Part shown: piece after piece, positions 36,650-46,084 of the stretch | How positions within the stretch are numbered: the stretch's first letter is position 1 | Layout of the letters: each line of letters opens with the position of its first letter | DNA from: Rhodospirillaceae bacterium LM-1 | Lineage (GTDB): Bacteria > Pseudomonadota > Alphaproteobacteria > Rhodospirillales > WMHbin7 | Assembly: GCA_902725215.1 (NCBI GenBank) | Contig: CACUVI010000001.1 | Span: 62,001 to 126,000 of the forward strand | DNA length: 64,000 nt | Reading direction: 5' to 3' | The notes under the pieces: model-generated | What the model was told of the DNA's origin: nothing | Seen by the model: only the letters and a program-made list of their open reading frames with translations | The model's database searches: none | Made by a program: the position numbers and the translations under genes

Positions 36650-37860
36650 CGGTCCAAACGAAAGCCAAGGGCAAGATCATCGTCGTCGATGGCAACGAGG
36701 CCGCCGCCAAGGGCGTTGCCCTGGCTAGGCCCGACGTGGTGGCCGTCTATCCCATCACCCCGCAATCGTCGCTGGTCGAGGCGCTGTCGGCCATGATCGC
36801 CACCGGCGAGTTGGATGCCGAGCTGATGAATGTGGAAGGCGAGCATTCCGTGCTGTCGGCGCTGCAAGGGGCCGCGCTGGCTGGCGCTCGCACCTATACC
36901 GCCACCTCGGGGCCGGGACTGGCCTTCATGTTCGAACCTTATATCCGCCAGCCCGGCTTGCGTCTGCCCATGGTGGCGTCGCTGGTCACCCGCGACACAT
37001 TGACGCCGCAATGCGTCTGGGGCGGCCATCAGGACGCCATGCTGGTGCGCGAATGCGGCTGGATCCACATGTATTGCGAAACGGTGCAGGAAATCCTGGA
37101 TACCGTGATCATGGGCTACAAAGTGGCCGAGCATCCGGAAATCATGTTGCCGGTCAATGTCAATCACGACGGCAATTATCTGTCCTTCGGCGTCACCAGT
37201 TGCGAATTGCCCGATCAGGCGATGGTCGATGATTTTCTGGGGCCGAAAAGCATCAATTGGCATGCGGCCCTTGATCCGGAACGCCCGATGTCGGTCGATC
37301 CCCTGACCGGCAATGCGGGCGGGGCGGGGCCTTCGATGTTCGTGCGCTACCGCAAGGGGCAGACCGATGCGATGGCGCGTTCGCTTCAAGTGATCTGCGA
37401 CGTGCATGCCGACTGGGCCAAGCGCACCGGCCGCGCCCACGCGCCCTTGGTCGAGGAATATCGTTTGGACGATGCCGAGATCGCCTTGGTCACTTTGGGC
37501 AGCATGACGGGTGCGGCCAAGGACTGTTGCGACGCGCTTCGCGATGCGGGCAAGCGCGTGGGCATCATCAAGGTCAAGACCTATCGACCCTTCCCGGTGC
37601 AGGCGATGGCGCGAGCGCTTTCGAAGGTGAAGGCGGTGGGCGTGGTCGATCGCTCGGTCAGCTATGGTTGGAATTCAGGCCCCATGCATCATGACGTGCT
37701 GGCCGCCATGGCCAAGTCGGGTTTCGTCAAGCCTTGCGTCTCATTCATCGGCGGTCTTGCCGGTGCCGACATGACGCAATCCCATTTCGAGCGGGCTTTC
37801 GACATCGTGGCCAAGGGCGACGTGCCGCCCGGCCCCATCTGGATGAACGAGAAGGATTAG
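36646..37860 (+). CDS. padG: Phenylglyoxylate dehydrogenase alpha subunit
   Basis: 404 residues of the pyruvate:ferredoxin oxidoreductase alpha family. GNEAAAKGVALARPDVVAVYPITPQS begins the pyrimidine-binding domain. EGEHSVLSALQGAALAGARTYTATSGPGL contains the catalytic-region Glu. The C-terminal part holds VGIIKVKTYRPFPV and VVDRSVSYGWNSGP. The start overlapping the padF stop (ATGA) was chosen; the longer frame runs inside padF. Together with PadI it forms the thiamine site that turns phenylglyoxylate and CoA into benzoyl-CoA and CO2. Confidence 0.88.
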   Translation: MTVQTKAKGKIIVVDGNEAAAKGVALARPDVVAVYPITPQSSLVEALSAMIATGELDAELMNVEGEHSVLSALQGAALAGARTYTATSGPGLAFMFEPYIRQPGLRLPMVASLVTRDTLTPQCVWGGHQDAMLVRECGWIHMYCETVQEILDTVIMGYKVAEHPEIMLPVNVNHDGNYLSFGVTSCELPDQAMVDDFLGPKSINWHAALDPERPMSVDPLTGNAGGAGPSMFVRYRKGQTDAMARSLQVICDVHADWAKRTGRAHAPLVEEYRLDDAEIALVTLGSMTGAAKDCCDALRDAGKRVGIIKVKTYRPFPVQAMARALSKVKAVGVVDRSVSYGWNSGPMHHDVLAAMAKSGFVKPCVSFIGGLAGADMTQSHFERAFDIVAKGDVPPGPIWMNEKD

Positions 37861-37863
37861 GCG

Positions 37864-39102
37864 ATGCAGGACTGCACCTATCTGATCGTGGGTTCCAGCC
37901 ATGCGGGTTTGACGGCGCTTGACGCCATTCGCATGATCGATCCCGAAGCGCCCCTGATCATGGCCACCCGCGAAGACCATCTGCCCTATTCGCCGACCGT
38001 GTTGCCCTATGTTGTTTCCGGCCGTTCGATTCCAAAGAAAGTGGCGCTGCGCGACGAGGATTATTTCAAGCGACAGAATGTCGCGTTTTTGCGCAATGCC
38101 GAATTGAAATCGCTGGATGTCGCGGCTTCAACGGCCCGCTTCGAGGGCGGCGCCAATGTGCGTTACGAAAAGCTGCTGTTGGCCACCGGCGCCCAGCCCA
38201 GCATTCCGCCCATTCCCGGCCTGAAAGATGCGTTTTTTCATGTGCTGCGCACCATGGACGACGCCCTCAATCTGAAAAGCGCCATGGGATCGGCCAAGTC
38301 GGCGCTGGTGCTGGGGGCTGGTTTGATCGGCACGCATGCCGCCGAGAACATGGCCGAGGCGGGCGTCAAGGTAACCATCGTCGAAGCCAAGGGGCAGGTG
38401 TTGCCCGGCTATTTCGACAAGGATGCGTCGGCTCTGATCGAAACGGCTTTCAGAAAGCATGGCATCGCGCTGGAATTCGGCCGCTCGGTCAAGGAAATTA
38501 AGCAGGGCAGGGCGGTGCTGGAAGATGGCGCGGAACTTCCCTTCGACCTTTTGCTGATCGCCACCGGCGTCAGACCCCAGCTTTCTTTCCTTGATGGAAC
38601 GGGCGTCAAGACGGCCAACGGAATCATGGTCGATGAAATGCAAAGGACCAGCGCCGCCAATGTTTGGGCGGCGGGCGATTGCGCCGAGGCCCGTATGTTT
38701 CAGGCGCAAGGAACCGGCGTGGCGGGCATTCTGCCCATCGCCGTCGAGCAAGGCCGGATCGCGGGTCAGGCGATGGTGGGCGATCATGGCGTGAAGGCCT
38801 TTCCGGGATCGGTCTTGCTCAACACCTACAGCTTTTTTGGACAGCAGGCGATTTCAGTGGGTATCGGCGAGGTTGCCGACGGCGAAACTTGCCTGCGCAT
38901 CGACGAGGCGGCGGGGACCTATCTGAAAATCGTGCTGAAGGACGGCAAGCTGATGGGCGTGGCTTCGGTCAACAATCCGATCGATCCGGGCATCTTGTGG
39001 CAATTGATCTTGCGCCGCACCGATCTGTCCGAGGTCAAGGATCGTTTCTTGGCCGATCCCAAGGCAGTGGGGCGCATGCTCATGTCCAGGCTGTGGAGAT
39101 AG
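37864..39102 (+). CDS. padH: Phenylglyoxylate dehydrogenase epsilon subunit (FAD/NADH)
   Basis: 412 residues of the two-dinucleotide-fold FAD oxidoreductase family. IVGSSHAGLTALDAI is the FAD loop and LVLGAGLIGTHAAENM the NAD loop. VWAAGDCAEARMFQ is the second FAD contact. It passes electrons from the ferredoxin parts to NAD, which distinguishes the phenylglyoxylate enzyme from ferredoxin-linked relatives and supports the pad assignment. It lies 3 bp after padG and 3 bp before padI. Confidence 0.85.
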   Translation: MQDCTYLIVGSSHAGLTALDAIRMIDPEAPLIMATREDHLPYSPTVLPYVVSGRSIPKKVALRDEDYFKRQNVAFLRNAELKSLDVAASTARFEGGANVRYEKLLLATGAQPSIPPIPGLKDAFFHVLRTMDDALNLKSAMGSAKSALVLGAGLIGTHAAENMAEAGVKVTIVEAKGQVLPGYFDKDASALIETAFRKHGIALEFGRSVKEIKQGRAVLEDGAELPFDLLLIATGVRPQLSFLDGTGVKTANGIMVDEMQRTSAANVWAAGDCAEARMFQAQGTGVAGILPIAVEQGRIAGQAMVGDHGVKAFPGSVLLNTYSFFGQQAISVGIGEVADGETCLRIDEAAGTYLKIVLKDGKLMGVASVNNPIDPGILWQLILRRTDLSEVKDRFLADPKAVGRMLMSRLWR

Positions 39103-39105
39103 GCC

Positions 39106-40422
39106 ATGAGCGCATATAACAGCCTGACCTATAATGCCAGCCTGTGCATCGGATGCGGCGAATGCATGATGGCCTGCGCCAAGGCCAAGACCGGGAGCGC
39201 TGACGATCTGTCCCAGTCGCGCATCAAGATCGTGGTCGCCGAAGAAGGCAAGTACGAGGCGGCTTTGTGCCGCCAGTGCGGCGACGCCAAATGCGTGATG
39301 AACTGCCCGTCGGGCGCTCTGACCAAGAACCAAGCCAACGGCCTGATCGATTGGAACGCCGACACTTGCGTCAACTGCCTGCTCTGCACCGTGGGCTGCG
39401 TCTATGGCGGCATCACGTTCGAGGCCAGCGTTGGTCATGTCGCCAAATGCGATACATGCGGCGGCGATCCGGCCTGCGTCAAAGTATGCAAGAGCGGGGC
39501 GCTGGGCTATGTCACGACGGCGGCAATCTATAACGATTACGGCAAGGAAGAGGATCTGTTCGCGCCTGGCCTAGCCGCCTGCCAGGGCTGCAATTCGGAG
39601 CTGATGATCCGCCATGTGCTGCGCAAGGTGGGCAAGAATGTGGTGGTGGCGGCTCCCCCCGGCTGCATTCCCGGCATGGGGACCGTGGGCTATAATGGCA
39701 AAGCCGGGGCCAAGGTGCCCATTTTCCATCCCTTGCTGACCAATACCGCCAGCATGCTGGCCGGATTGAAACGCACCTACGAGCGCCAGGGGCGCGAGGT
39801 GACCGCCCTGGCCTTGGCAGGCGATGGCGGGGCGTCGGACGTCGGCTTCCAGTCTTTGTCGGGTGCGGCCGAGCGCGGCGAGCGCATTCTGTTCATCTGC
39901 TTTGACAATGAAGGCTATATGAACACCGGCATGCAGGCTTCCAGCGCCACCAGTTTCGGTTCCTGGACCAGCACGACGCCGGTGGGCGACAAGTTGCAGG
40001 GCAAGAGAACAGACGCTAAGAACATGCCCATGGTCATGATGATGCATAACGCGGCCTACGTCGCCACGGCCTCCAGCGTTTACATGGAAGACTTTTATGA
40101 AAAGCTGGATAAGGCGCTTGAAGCCTCGAAGAAAGGCTTCGCCTATCTGCATCTGTACGCGCCTTGCCCGTCGGGCTGGCGTTTCCCGGCGGGCCTGACC
40201 ATCGATATCTGCCGACTGATGGTGGAAAGCAATTTCGTGACCCTGTGGGATTATGAACCGGATCGCGGGTTGGTGTTCACCCACCCGACCGACAAGCCCA
40301 AGCCCTTGGAAAGCTATCTCAAGGCGATTGGGAAATACCGCCATCTGGCCCAAGAGCAGGTGGACAGAATAAAAAAACTGTTGGAGGATCGGCTGGCAAT
40401 GCTCAAGCGCTTTGCACGCTAG
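39106..40422 (+). CDS. padI: Phenylglyoxylate dehydrogenase beta subunit (polyferredoxin-TPP fusion)
   Basis: 438 residues in two parts. Residues 1-145 are a polyferredoxin with cysteine groups CIGCGECMMAC, CRQCGDAKCVMNC, CVNCLLCTVGC and CDTCGGDPACVKVC. The rest is the thiamine-diphosphate domain: ACQGCNSELMIRHVL, GCIPGMGTVGYNG, and the TPP/Mg motif GDGGASDVGFQSLSGAAERG with CFDNEGYMNTG. It pairs with PadG at the active site. A 30-bp gap follows before the CoA ligase gene. Confidence 0.88.
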   Translation: MSAYNSLTYNASLCIGCGECMMACAKAKTGSADDLSQSRIKIVVAEEGKYEAALCRQCGDAKCVMNCPSGALTKNQANGLIDWNADTCVNCLLCTVGCVYGGITFEASVGHVAKCDTCGGDPACVKVCKSGALGYVTTAAIYNDYGKEEDLFAPGLAACQGCNSELMIRHVLRKVGKNVVVAAPPGCIPGMGTVGYNGKAGAKVPIFHPLLTNTASMLAGLKRTYERQGREVTALALAGDGGASDVGFQSLSGAAERGERILFICFDNEGYMNTGMQASSATSFGSWTSTTPVGDKLQGKRTDAKNMPMVMMMHNAAYVATASSVYMEDFYEKLDKALEASKKGFAYLHLYAPCPSGWRFPAGLTIDICRLMVESNFVTLWDYEPDRGLVFTHPTDKPKPLESYLKAIGKYRHLAQEQVDRIKKLLEDRLAMLKRFAR

Positions 40423-40452
40423 GGCGACGGCCAAGAAAAGGGGACGCATTCC

Positions 40453-41766
40453 ATGAGCAGCTCGCAGATGTACCAGCCCGACATCGAAACCATGCCGCGC
40501 GACAAGCTGGCCGAGGTTCAGTTGGCGCGCTTGAAGAAAATCGTCCGGCACGCCTATGACAATGTGCCGCATTACAAGGCGGCCTTCGACAAGGCGGGCG
40601 TCAAGCCCGACGATTTGAAGGAACTGGCCGACATCGCCCGCTTCCCCTTCACGGTGAAGACCGATCTGCGAGACAATTATCCCTTCAAGCTGTTTGCCGT
40701 TCCCCGTGAAAAAGTGGTACGCATTCATGCCTCATCGGGCACCACCGGCAAGCCGACCGTGGTCGGCTATACGCCTGCCGACATCAGCAACTGGGCCGAT
40801 CTGATGGCCCGCTCGATGATGGGGGCGGGGGCAAGGCCCGGCGACGTGATTCACAACGCCTATGGCTACGGCCTGTTCACCGGCGGTTTGGGCGCCCATT
40901 ACGGGGCCGAGCGCCTGGGCGCTTCCGTGGTTCCCATGTCGGGCGGCAATACCGAGAAGCAGATCGTGTTGCTTCAAGATTTCGGCGCGCGCGTGCTGTG
41001 CGCCACACCGTCTTATGCGCTCAACATCGCCGAGGTGGCCGAAAAGGAAGGCATCGATCTGCGCAAATCCCCCCTGAAGGTGGGCATCTTCGGGGCCGAA
41101 CCCTGGAGCGAGCAGATGCGGGCCGAATTGGACGAGCGCCTGGGCATCAAGGCGGTGGACATCTACGGCCTGTCCGAGATCATGGGGCCGGGCGTTGCGG
41201 CGGAATGCGAACATCGTTGCGGCCTGCATGGCTGGGAAGATCAGTTCCTGTTCGAGATCGTCGATCCCGAAACCTTGCAGCCCGTGCCGATGGGCCAGCC
41301 CGGCGAATTGGTCATCACCACGCTGACCAAGGAAGCGCTGCCGATGATCCGCTATCGCACCAGGGACATCACCAAGCTCAATGACGAGAAATGCGCTTGC
41401 GGACGCACGCATGTGCGCATTCTGCGTGTGACGGGGCGCAACGACGACATGCTGATCATTCGCGGCGTCAATGTCTATCCCAGCCAGATCGAATCGGTGA
41501 TGGTGGGCAGGCCCGGCGTGTCGCCGCATTATCAACTGGTCGTGCAGCGCGAAGGCAATATGGACACTCTGACCGTCGAGATCGAGGCCGAGCCGGGCAT
41601 GGCGACCAGCCAGGACGCCTACGACGCCATCGGCCATGACGTGCAGCACCATATCAAATCGATGATCGGCGTTTCCTGCCGCGTCGTCGTGTTGTCGCCG
41701 GGCGAGATCCCCCGCTCGATGGGCAAGGCGGTGCGCGTGCGCGACCTGCGCAAGAAACCGGCGTGA
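40453..41766 (+). CDS. padJ: Phenylacetate-CoA ligase
   Basis: Activates phenylacetate (or 4-hydroxyphenylacetate) to its CoA thioester with ATP. 437 residues, the PaaK length. HASSGTTGKPTVVGYTPAD is the P-loop; YGLSEIMGPGVAAEC, MIRYRTRDIT and GRNDDMLIIRGVNVYPSQIE are the other adenylating motifs. Paralogues of PaaK are often aerobic, but the position after padI points to the anaerobic ligase. It overlaps the MarR gene by 4 bp. Confidence 0.9.
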   Translation: MSSSQMYQPDIETMPRDKLAEVQLARLKKIVRHAYDNVPHYKAAFDKAGVKPDDLKELADIARFPFTVKTDLRDNYPFKLFAVPREKVVRIHASSGTTGKPTVVGYTPADISNWADLMARSMMGAGARPGDVIHNAYGYGLFTGGLGAHYGAERLGASVVPMSGGNTEKQIVLLQDFGARVLCATPSYALNIAEVAEKEGIDLRKSPLKVGIFGAEPWSEQMRAELDERLGIKAVDIYGLSEIMGPGVAAECEHRCGLHGWEDQFLFEIVDPETLQPVPMGQPGELVITTLTKEALPMIRYRTRDITKLNDEKCACGRTHVRILRVTGRNDDMLIIRGVNVYPSQIESVMVGRPGVSPHYQLVVQREGNMDTLTVEIEAEPGMATSQDAYDAIGHDVQHHIKSMIGVSCRVVVLSPGEIPRSMGKAVRVRDLRKKPA

Positions 41767-42239
41767 CGCAAAGGAATGACCGCAAGCGAGGCCTTGATCT
41801 TGGCTTCCTGGAAGGCCTGATCGGCTTTCGTCTGCGCTTGGCTCAGATCGCCCTGTTCGAGGATTTCGAAAGGGCGCTTCGCCCCTTCGACATCACGCCG
41901 ACGCGCTTTGGAGCACTCGCTTTGATCGACGCCAATCCGGGCTTAAGCCAGATGCAACTGGCTAAGGCGATCCGGCTTGATCGTTCCACCTTGGTCGCCT
42001 TGCTCGATCATCTCGAGGGCAGGGGGCTGGTCTTGCGCCGCCCATCGGCCACCGACAAGCGCACGAACGAACTGTCGCTGACCGGCGAAGGACGCAAGTT
42101 GCTGGGCCAATTGAAGCGTCGCGTGCTTGATCATGAAAAGCGGACGTTTGGCAAGCTGTCGGCTGACGAACGCGCCCAACTGGCGCGCCTGCTGGAAGCG
42201 GTATCGGCCATGAAGACAAAGCAAGTCATTGAAATATAA
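41763..42239 (+). CDS. MarR-family transcription regulator
   Basis: 158 residues. The winged helix is in LSQMQLAKAIRLDRSTLVALLDHLEGRGLV, with the wing RRPSATDKRTNELSLTGEG. Flanking helices give the usual dimer interface. The start is a GTG overlapping the padJ stop by 4 bp (GTGA). MarR proteins next to aromatic pathways usually respond to an aromatic acid or its CoA ester. The dyad at the hcrC promoter, 12 bp after this gene, is a likely target. Confidence 0.85.
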   Translation: MTQRNDRKRGLDLGFLEGLIGFRLRLAQIALFEDFERALRPFDITPTRFGALALIDANPGLSQMQLAKAIRLDRSTLVALLDHLEGRGLVLRRPSATDKRTNELSLTGEGRKLLGQLKRRVLDHEKRTFGKLSADERAQLARLLEAVSAMKTKQVIEI

Positions 42240-42250
42240 ACACTATAAAT

Positions 42251-42281
42251 GTTTGACGACAAACTAGTTGGGGGGTATCCT
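42251..42281 (+). promoter_or_regulatory. Promoter and candidate MarR operator before hcrC
   Basis: The perfect dyad GTTTG-ACGA-CAAAC (42251-42264) overlaps a -35-like TTGACG (42253-42258); 17 bp later is TATCCT (42276-42281) as a possible -10. A repressor bound to the dyad would block this promoter. An ideal ribosome site, AAGGAGG (42295-42301), precedes hcrC. Confidence 0.5.
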
Positions 42282-42306
42282 TCTTGCCAAGAACAAGGAG
42301 GCGTTC

Positions 42307-42792
42307 ATGAAATCCATCCTTTCCCTGTGGGTGAATGGCAGGCTGCGCGAAGACGCGGTCGATTCCGCCACTCTGCTGATCGATTATCTGCGCGACCAAG
42401 TGGGCCTGACCGGCACCAAGCAAGGCTGCGATGGCGGCGAATGCGGCGCTTGCACGGTTCTGGTCGATGACCGTCCGCGTCTTGCTTGCATAACGCTGGC
42501 CCATCAGGTGGCGGGCAGGCGTGTCGAAACCGTCGAGGGACTGGTTGAAAATGGCCGTATGAGCCGCTTGCAGCAGGCTTTCCACGAAAAGCTGGGCACG
42601 CAATGCGGTTTCTGCACGCCGGGCATGATCATGGCCGCCGAAGCGTTGCTGCGCAAAAATCCCGATCCTTCGGTTGATGAGATCAAGCTGGCGCTGTCGG
42701 GCAATCTGTGCCGCTGCACGGGCTACGTCAAAATTGTCGAAGCGGTGCAGGAGGCGGCCCACCCCTGCTGCAAGCAGGAGGCGGCCCAATGA
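42307..42792 (+). CDS. hcrC: 4-hydroxybenzoyl-CoA reductase gamma subunit (2[2Fe-2S])
   Basis: 161 residues, the small subunit of a xanthine-oxidase-type molybdenum enzyme. The plant-type cluster is [21 protein letters not shown] and the second is [10 protein letters not shown] with CRCTGY. The start at 42307 is fixed by the AAGGAGG six bases upstream. It passes electrons between the FAD/4Fe-4S subunit and molybdenum. It overlaps hcrA by 4 bp. The small subunit alone could be any xanthine-oxidase relative; hcrB decides the identity. Confidence 0.9.
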   Translation: MKSILSLWVNGRLREDAVDSATLLIDYLRDQVGLTGTKQGCDGGECGACTVLVDDRPRLACITLAHQVAGRRVETVEGLVENGRMSRLQQAFHEKLGTQCGFCTPGMIMAAEALLRKNPDPSVDEIKLALSGNLCRCTGYVKIVEAVQEAAHPCCKQEAAQ

Positions 42793-45098
42793 ACGCCCTC
42801 ATTCCCCAGAACGGCAAGATCGGCGCCAGAACCCCGCTGATCGACGGCGTCGAGAAAGTGACCGGCAAGGCGAAGTATACCGCCGATCTGGCGCATGTCG
42901 GCGCGCTGGCCGGGCGCATCTTGCGCAGCACAAGGGCGCATGCGCGAATTCTGTCGATAGATGTGTCGAAGGCTTTGGCCTTGCCCGGCGTGGTGACGGT
43001 GGCGACCGGCGCTGACACGCCGGTTCCCTTCGGCGTTCTGCCGATTGCCGAGAACGAATATCCGTTGGCTCGCGACAAGGTGCGTTATCGGGGCGATCCG
43101 GTGGCCGCCGTGGCCGCCATCGACGAAAAGACGGCGGCGGCGGCGCTTAAGCTGATCAAGATCGACTACGAAGACCTGCCTGCCTATTACGATCCCAAGA
43201 AGGCGATGGCGGCGGGAGCCGTTCCTCTGCATGACGACAAAGCCAACAACGTTCTGCGCGAAGTGCATAACGAATTCGGTAATGTCGAGGATGGGTTCGC
43301 CAAGGCCGATCTGGTCCGCTCGAAAACCTACAAATTCGCCGAGGTCAATCACGTTCATATCGAACCCAACGCCAGCTTGGCCGAATATGATCCTGATCGC
43401 GGATACCTGACGCTGCACACCACGACCCAGGTGCCCTATTACGTCCATTTGAAAGTGGCGCAGTGCCTGCAGATGGACACGTCGCGCATCCGCGTGGTCA
43501 AGCCCTTCCTGGGCGGCGGCTTCGGCGCGCGCACGGAAACGCTGAGCTTCGAGATCATCGCAGCACTTCTGGCCGTGAAGGCCGAAGGCAAGGTGCGCGT
43601 CTTGCAGACCCGCGAAGAAGCCTTCATTTCGCATCGCGGCCGTCCGGCGGCCGAGATCACCATGAAATTGGGCATGACCAAGGATGGCAAGATCACCGCC
43701 TGCCACGAAGAGGTCATCCAGCCTGGCGGCGCCTATGCGGGTTACGGCATCATCACCATTCTGTACACCGGCGCGCTGTTGCATGGCATTTACGACCTTC
43801 CGGCCATCAAGCACGATGCTTGGCGCGTCTATACCAACACGCCGCCCTGCGGCGCCATGCGCGGCCACGGCACGGTCGATGCCCGCGCCGCCTTCGAGGA
43901 TCTGATGACCCTGATGGGCGAGGAACTGGGGCTTGATCCTTTTCAGGTGCGCCAAGCCAATCTGATTCCATCGATCCCCTACACCACCATGTTGGCGCAG
44001 AGGGTCATGAGTTACGGCCTGCCGGAATGTCTCGAGAAGGTCAAGAAGGCATCGGGCTGGGACGAGCGCAGGGGCAAGATGCCAAAGGGCAGGGGGCTGG
44101 GAATGGGCTGCGCTCATTTCGTCTCCGGCACCTCGACGCCCAAACATTGGACCGGCGAACCGCATGCCACGGTCAATCTGAAGGTCGATTTCGATGGCGG
44201 CCTGACAATCTTTACCGGCGCCGCCGACATCGGCCAGGGGTCCAGCACCATGGCCGCCCAGGTGGTGGCCGAAGTGCTGGGCGTCGATATCAAGCGCATC
44301 AGCGTGATCGCCGCCGACAGCGCGCTGACGCCCAAAGACAATGGCAGCTATTCGTCGCGCGTGACCTTCATGGTCGGCAATGCCGCCCTGGATGCCGCCA
44401 CGCAGCTTAGGCAGAAATTGGCCGAGGCGGCGGCGCGCAAGCTGGAAGCGCGACCGGAAGACATCGAGAACCATGACGAGCATTTCATGGTGGCGGGCAG
44501 CCAGGACAAGGGATTGTCCTTCGGCGATGTGGTCAAGGAAGCGATGGTCAATAGCGGCACCATCACAGTCAAGGGCACCTTCGCCTGTCCCAAGGAATTC
44601 ATGGGCGACAAGGCGATCCGGGGCAGCGCCATCGGCGCCACCATGGGATTTTGCTATTCCGCCCAGGTGGTCGAGGCCGAGGTCGACGAGATCACCGGAA
44701 GGGTCAAGCCCATCAAGGTTTGGGTGGCGGTGGACGTGGGCAGGGCGCTCAACCCGCTGGCCGTCGAAGGCCAGATTCAAGGCGGCGTCTGGATGGGCAT
44801 GGGCCAAGCCCTGTCCGAGGAAACCCGTTTCGAAGATGGCCGCATGCTGCATGCCAATCTGATCGATTACCGCGTGCCGACCATGCAAGACAGCCCCGAC
44901 ATCGAAGTGATCATCGTGGAGTCCATCGACCCCAACGGGCCTTTCGGGGCCAAGGAAGCCTCTGAGGGCATGTTGGCGGGCTTTTTGCCTGCCGTCATGA
45001 ATGCCGTGTACGAGGCTGTGGGCGTGCGCGCCGATCAGTTTCCCCTAACCCCGGATCGCATGGCCGATTATCTTGAGGCGAAGGAGGCCCAGCAATGA
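42789..45098 (+). CDS. hcrA: 4-hydroxybenzoyl-CoA reductase alpha subunit (molybdopterin)
   Basis: Reductively removes the para-hydroxyl of 4-hydroxybenzoyl-CoA to give benzoyl-CoA. 769 residues. Molybdopterin-cytosine-dinucleotide contacts are visible in [19 protein letters not shown] and [12 protein letters not shown]. The active-site Glu region is [11 protein letters not shown] near the C-terminus. The start [10 protein letters not shown] overlaps hcrC by 4 bp; a longer in-frame start lies inside hcrC and was rejected. hcrB follows with a 4-bp overlap. Confidence 0.9.
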   Translation: MNALIPQNGKIGARTPLIDGVEKVTGKAKYTADLAHVGALAGRILRSTRAHARILSIDVSKALALPGVVTVATGADTPVPFGVLPIAENEYPLARDKVRYRGDPVAAVAAIDEKTAAAALKLIKIDYEDLPAYYDPKKAMAAGAVPLHDDKANNVLREVHNEFGNVEDGFAKADLVRSKTYKFAEVNHVHIEPNASLAEYDPDRGYLTLHTTTQVPYYVHLKVAQCLQMDTSRIRVVKPFLGGGFGARTETLSFEIIAALLAVKAEGKVRVLQTREEAFISHRGRPAAEITMKLGMTKDGKITACHEEVIQPGGAYAGYGIITILYTGALLHGIYDLPAIKHDAWRVYTNTPPCGAMRGHGTVDARAAFEDLMTLMGEELGLDPFQVRQANLIPSIPYTTMLAQRVMSYGLPECLEKVKKASGWDERRGKMPKGRGLGMGCAHFVSGTSTPKHWTGEPHATVNLKVDFDGGLTIFTGAADIGQGSSTMAAQVVAEVLGVDIKRISVIAADSALTPKDNGSYSSRVTFMVGNAALDAATQLRQKLAEAAARKLEARPEDIENHDEHFMVAGSQDKGLSFGDVVKEAMVNSGTITVKGTFACPKEFMGDKAIRGSAIGATMGFCYSAQVVEAEVDEITGRVKPIKVWVAVDVGRALNPLAVEGQIQGGVWMGMGQALSEETRFEDGRMLHANLIDYRVPTMQDSPDIEVIIVESIDPNGPFGAKEASEGMLAGFLPAVMNAVYEAVGVRADQFPLTPDRMADYLEAKEAQQ

Positions 45099-46072
45099 AC
45101 CTGCTTCCCGATTTCAATCTGTTGCGCGCCAACAGCATCGACGAGGCCGTTGCGGCCCTTTCGCAAGAAGGCGTTCTGCCGATCGCTGGCGGCACCGATC
45201 TGTTGCCCAATCTGCGCCGCGGTTTGGGTGAACCAAAATTGCTGGTCGATCTGTCGCAACTGGGCGGCCTTTCCAAGATAGAGCCGACGGCGGACGGTGG
45301 GCTTCGCATCGGCGCACTGGTTTCGCTGGAGGCCTTGGCCGAATCGCCGTTGACGCCTGACGCCGTGAAGCAGGCGGCACTTGGCGTGGCCGGCCCCACC
45401 CATCGCGCGCAAGGAACGCTGGGCGGCAATCTGTGCCAGGACACGCGCTGCGTCTTCTACAATCAAAGCGACTGGTGGCGCGAAGGCAACGAATTCTGTC
45501 TGAAATATCGCGGCAGCAAATGCCATGTCGTGACAAAAAGCGATCGTTGCTACGCCACTTATCATGGCGATGTCGCTCCTGCCCTGATGGTGCTGAACGC
45601 CAGTGCCGAGATCGTTGGGCCGGATGGGCAGCGCACCCTGCTTCTGGCCGACCTGTTCAAGGAAAGTGGGGCCGAGCATCTAACGCTGAAGCATGGCGAA
45701 ATACTGACGAACGTTGTCATTCCCACCCATGCAGGCTGGCAGGCCGCCTATGAAAAGGCCCGCGTTCGCGAGGCGATTGAATTTCCCCTGGCTGGCGTCG
45801 CCGTGGCCTTGAAGAAGGATGGCGGGAAAATCGCCGGTCTTCGCGTTGCCATTACCGGCGCCAATTCGGCTCCCTTGATGGTGCCCACGGGCGATTTGAT
45901 CGGCATGGAATGGAATCAAGAATCGTCGGAAATCTTGGGCAAGGCCGTTCGCAAAGTGTCGAACGTGCTGAAATCCACCGTGACCGGGCCGAAATACCGC
46001 CGCCGGATGCTGCTGAAATTGGCGCAGCATCTTGTGGATAAGTTGTGGTTGGAGTGCGCTTCGGCGGGATGA
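45095..46072 (+). CDS. hcrB: 4-hydroxybenzoyl-CoA reductase beta subunit (FAD, extra [4Fe-4S])
   Basis: 325 residues of the CO-dehydrogenase medium/FAD family, with [15 protein letters not shown] and [12 protein letters not shown] as FAD loops. The decisive feature is a roughly 40-residue insert, [15 protein letters not shown] to [12 protein letters not shown], whose cysteines hold the additional [4Fe-4S] cluster found only in 4-hydroxybenzoyl-CoA reductase. This separates it from CO dehydrogenase, xanthine dehydrogenase and similar enzymes, and fits the phenylglyoxylate genes upstream. Confidence 0.92.
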   Translation: MNLLPDFNLLRANSIDEAVAALSQEGVLPIAGGTDLLPNLRRGLGEPKLLVDLSQLGGLSKIEPTADGGLRIGALVSLEALAESPLTPDAVKQAALGVAGPTHRAQGTLGGNLCQDTRCVFYNQSDWWREGNEFCLKYRGSKCHVVTKSDRCYATYHGDVAPALMVLNASAEIVGPDGQRTLLLADLFKESGAEHLTLKHGEILTNVVIPTHAGWQAAYEKARVREAIEFPLAGVAVALKKDGGKIAGLRVAITGANSAPLMVPTGDLIGMEWNQESSEILGKAVRKVSNVLKSTVTGPKYRRRMLLKLAQHLVDKLWLECASAG

Positions 46073-46084
46073 TAATCTCGCTCT

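Noticed and set aside
35811-40422. 2-oxoglutarate or pyruvate:ferredoxin oxidoreductase
   Set aside because: The five-subunit set with an FAD/NADH subunit, followed by a PaaK-type ligase and hcr genes, fits phenylglyoxylate dehydrogenase better, though the substrate is not proven from sequence alone.
42723-44888. Minus-strand open frame of 721 codons opposite hcrA
   Set aside because: It is an antisense shadow of a high-GC gene. The plus strand encodes clear molybdenum hydroxylase motifs, and the minus translation is rich in His, Gly and Asp with no recognisable domain.
42307-46072. Carbon monoxide dehydrogenase or xanthine dehydrogenase
   Set aside because: The FAD subunit has the extra cysteine insert of 4-hydroxybenzoyl-CoA reductase, which those enzymes lack.
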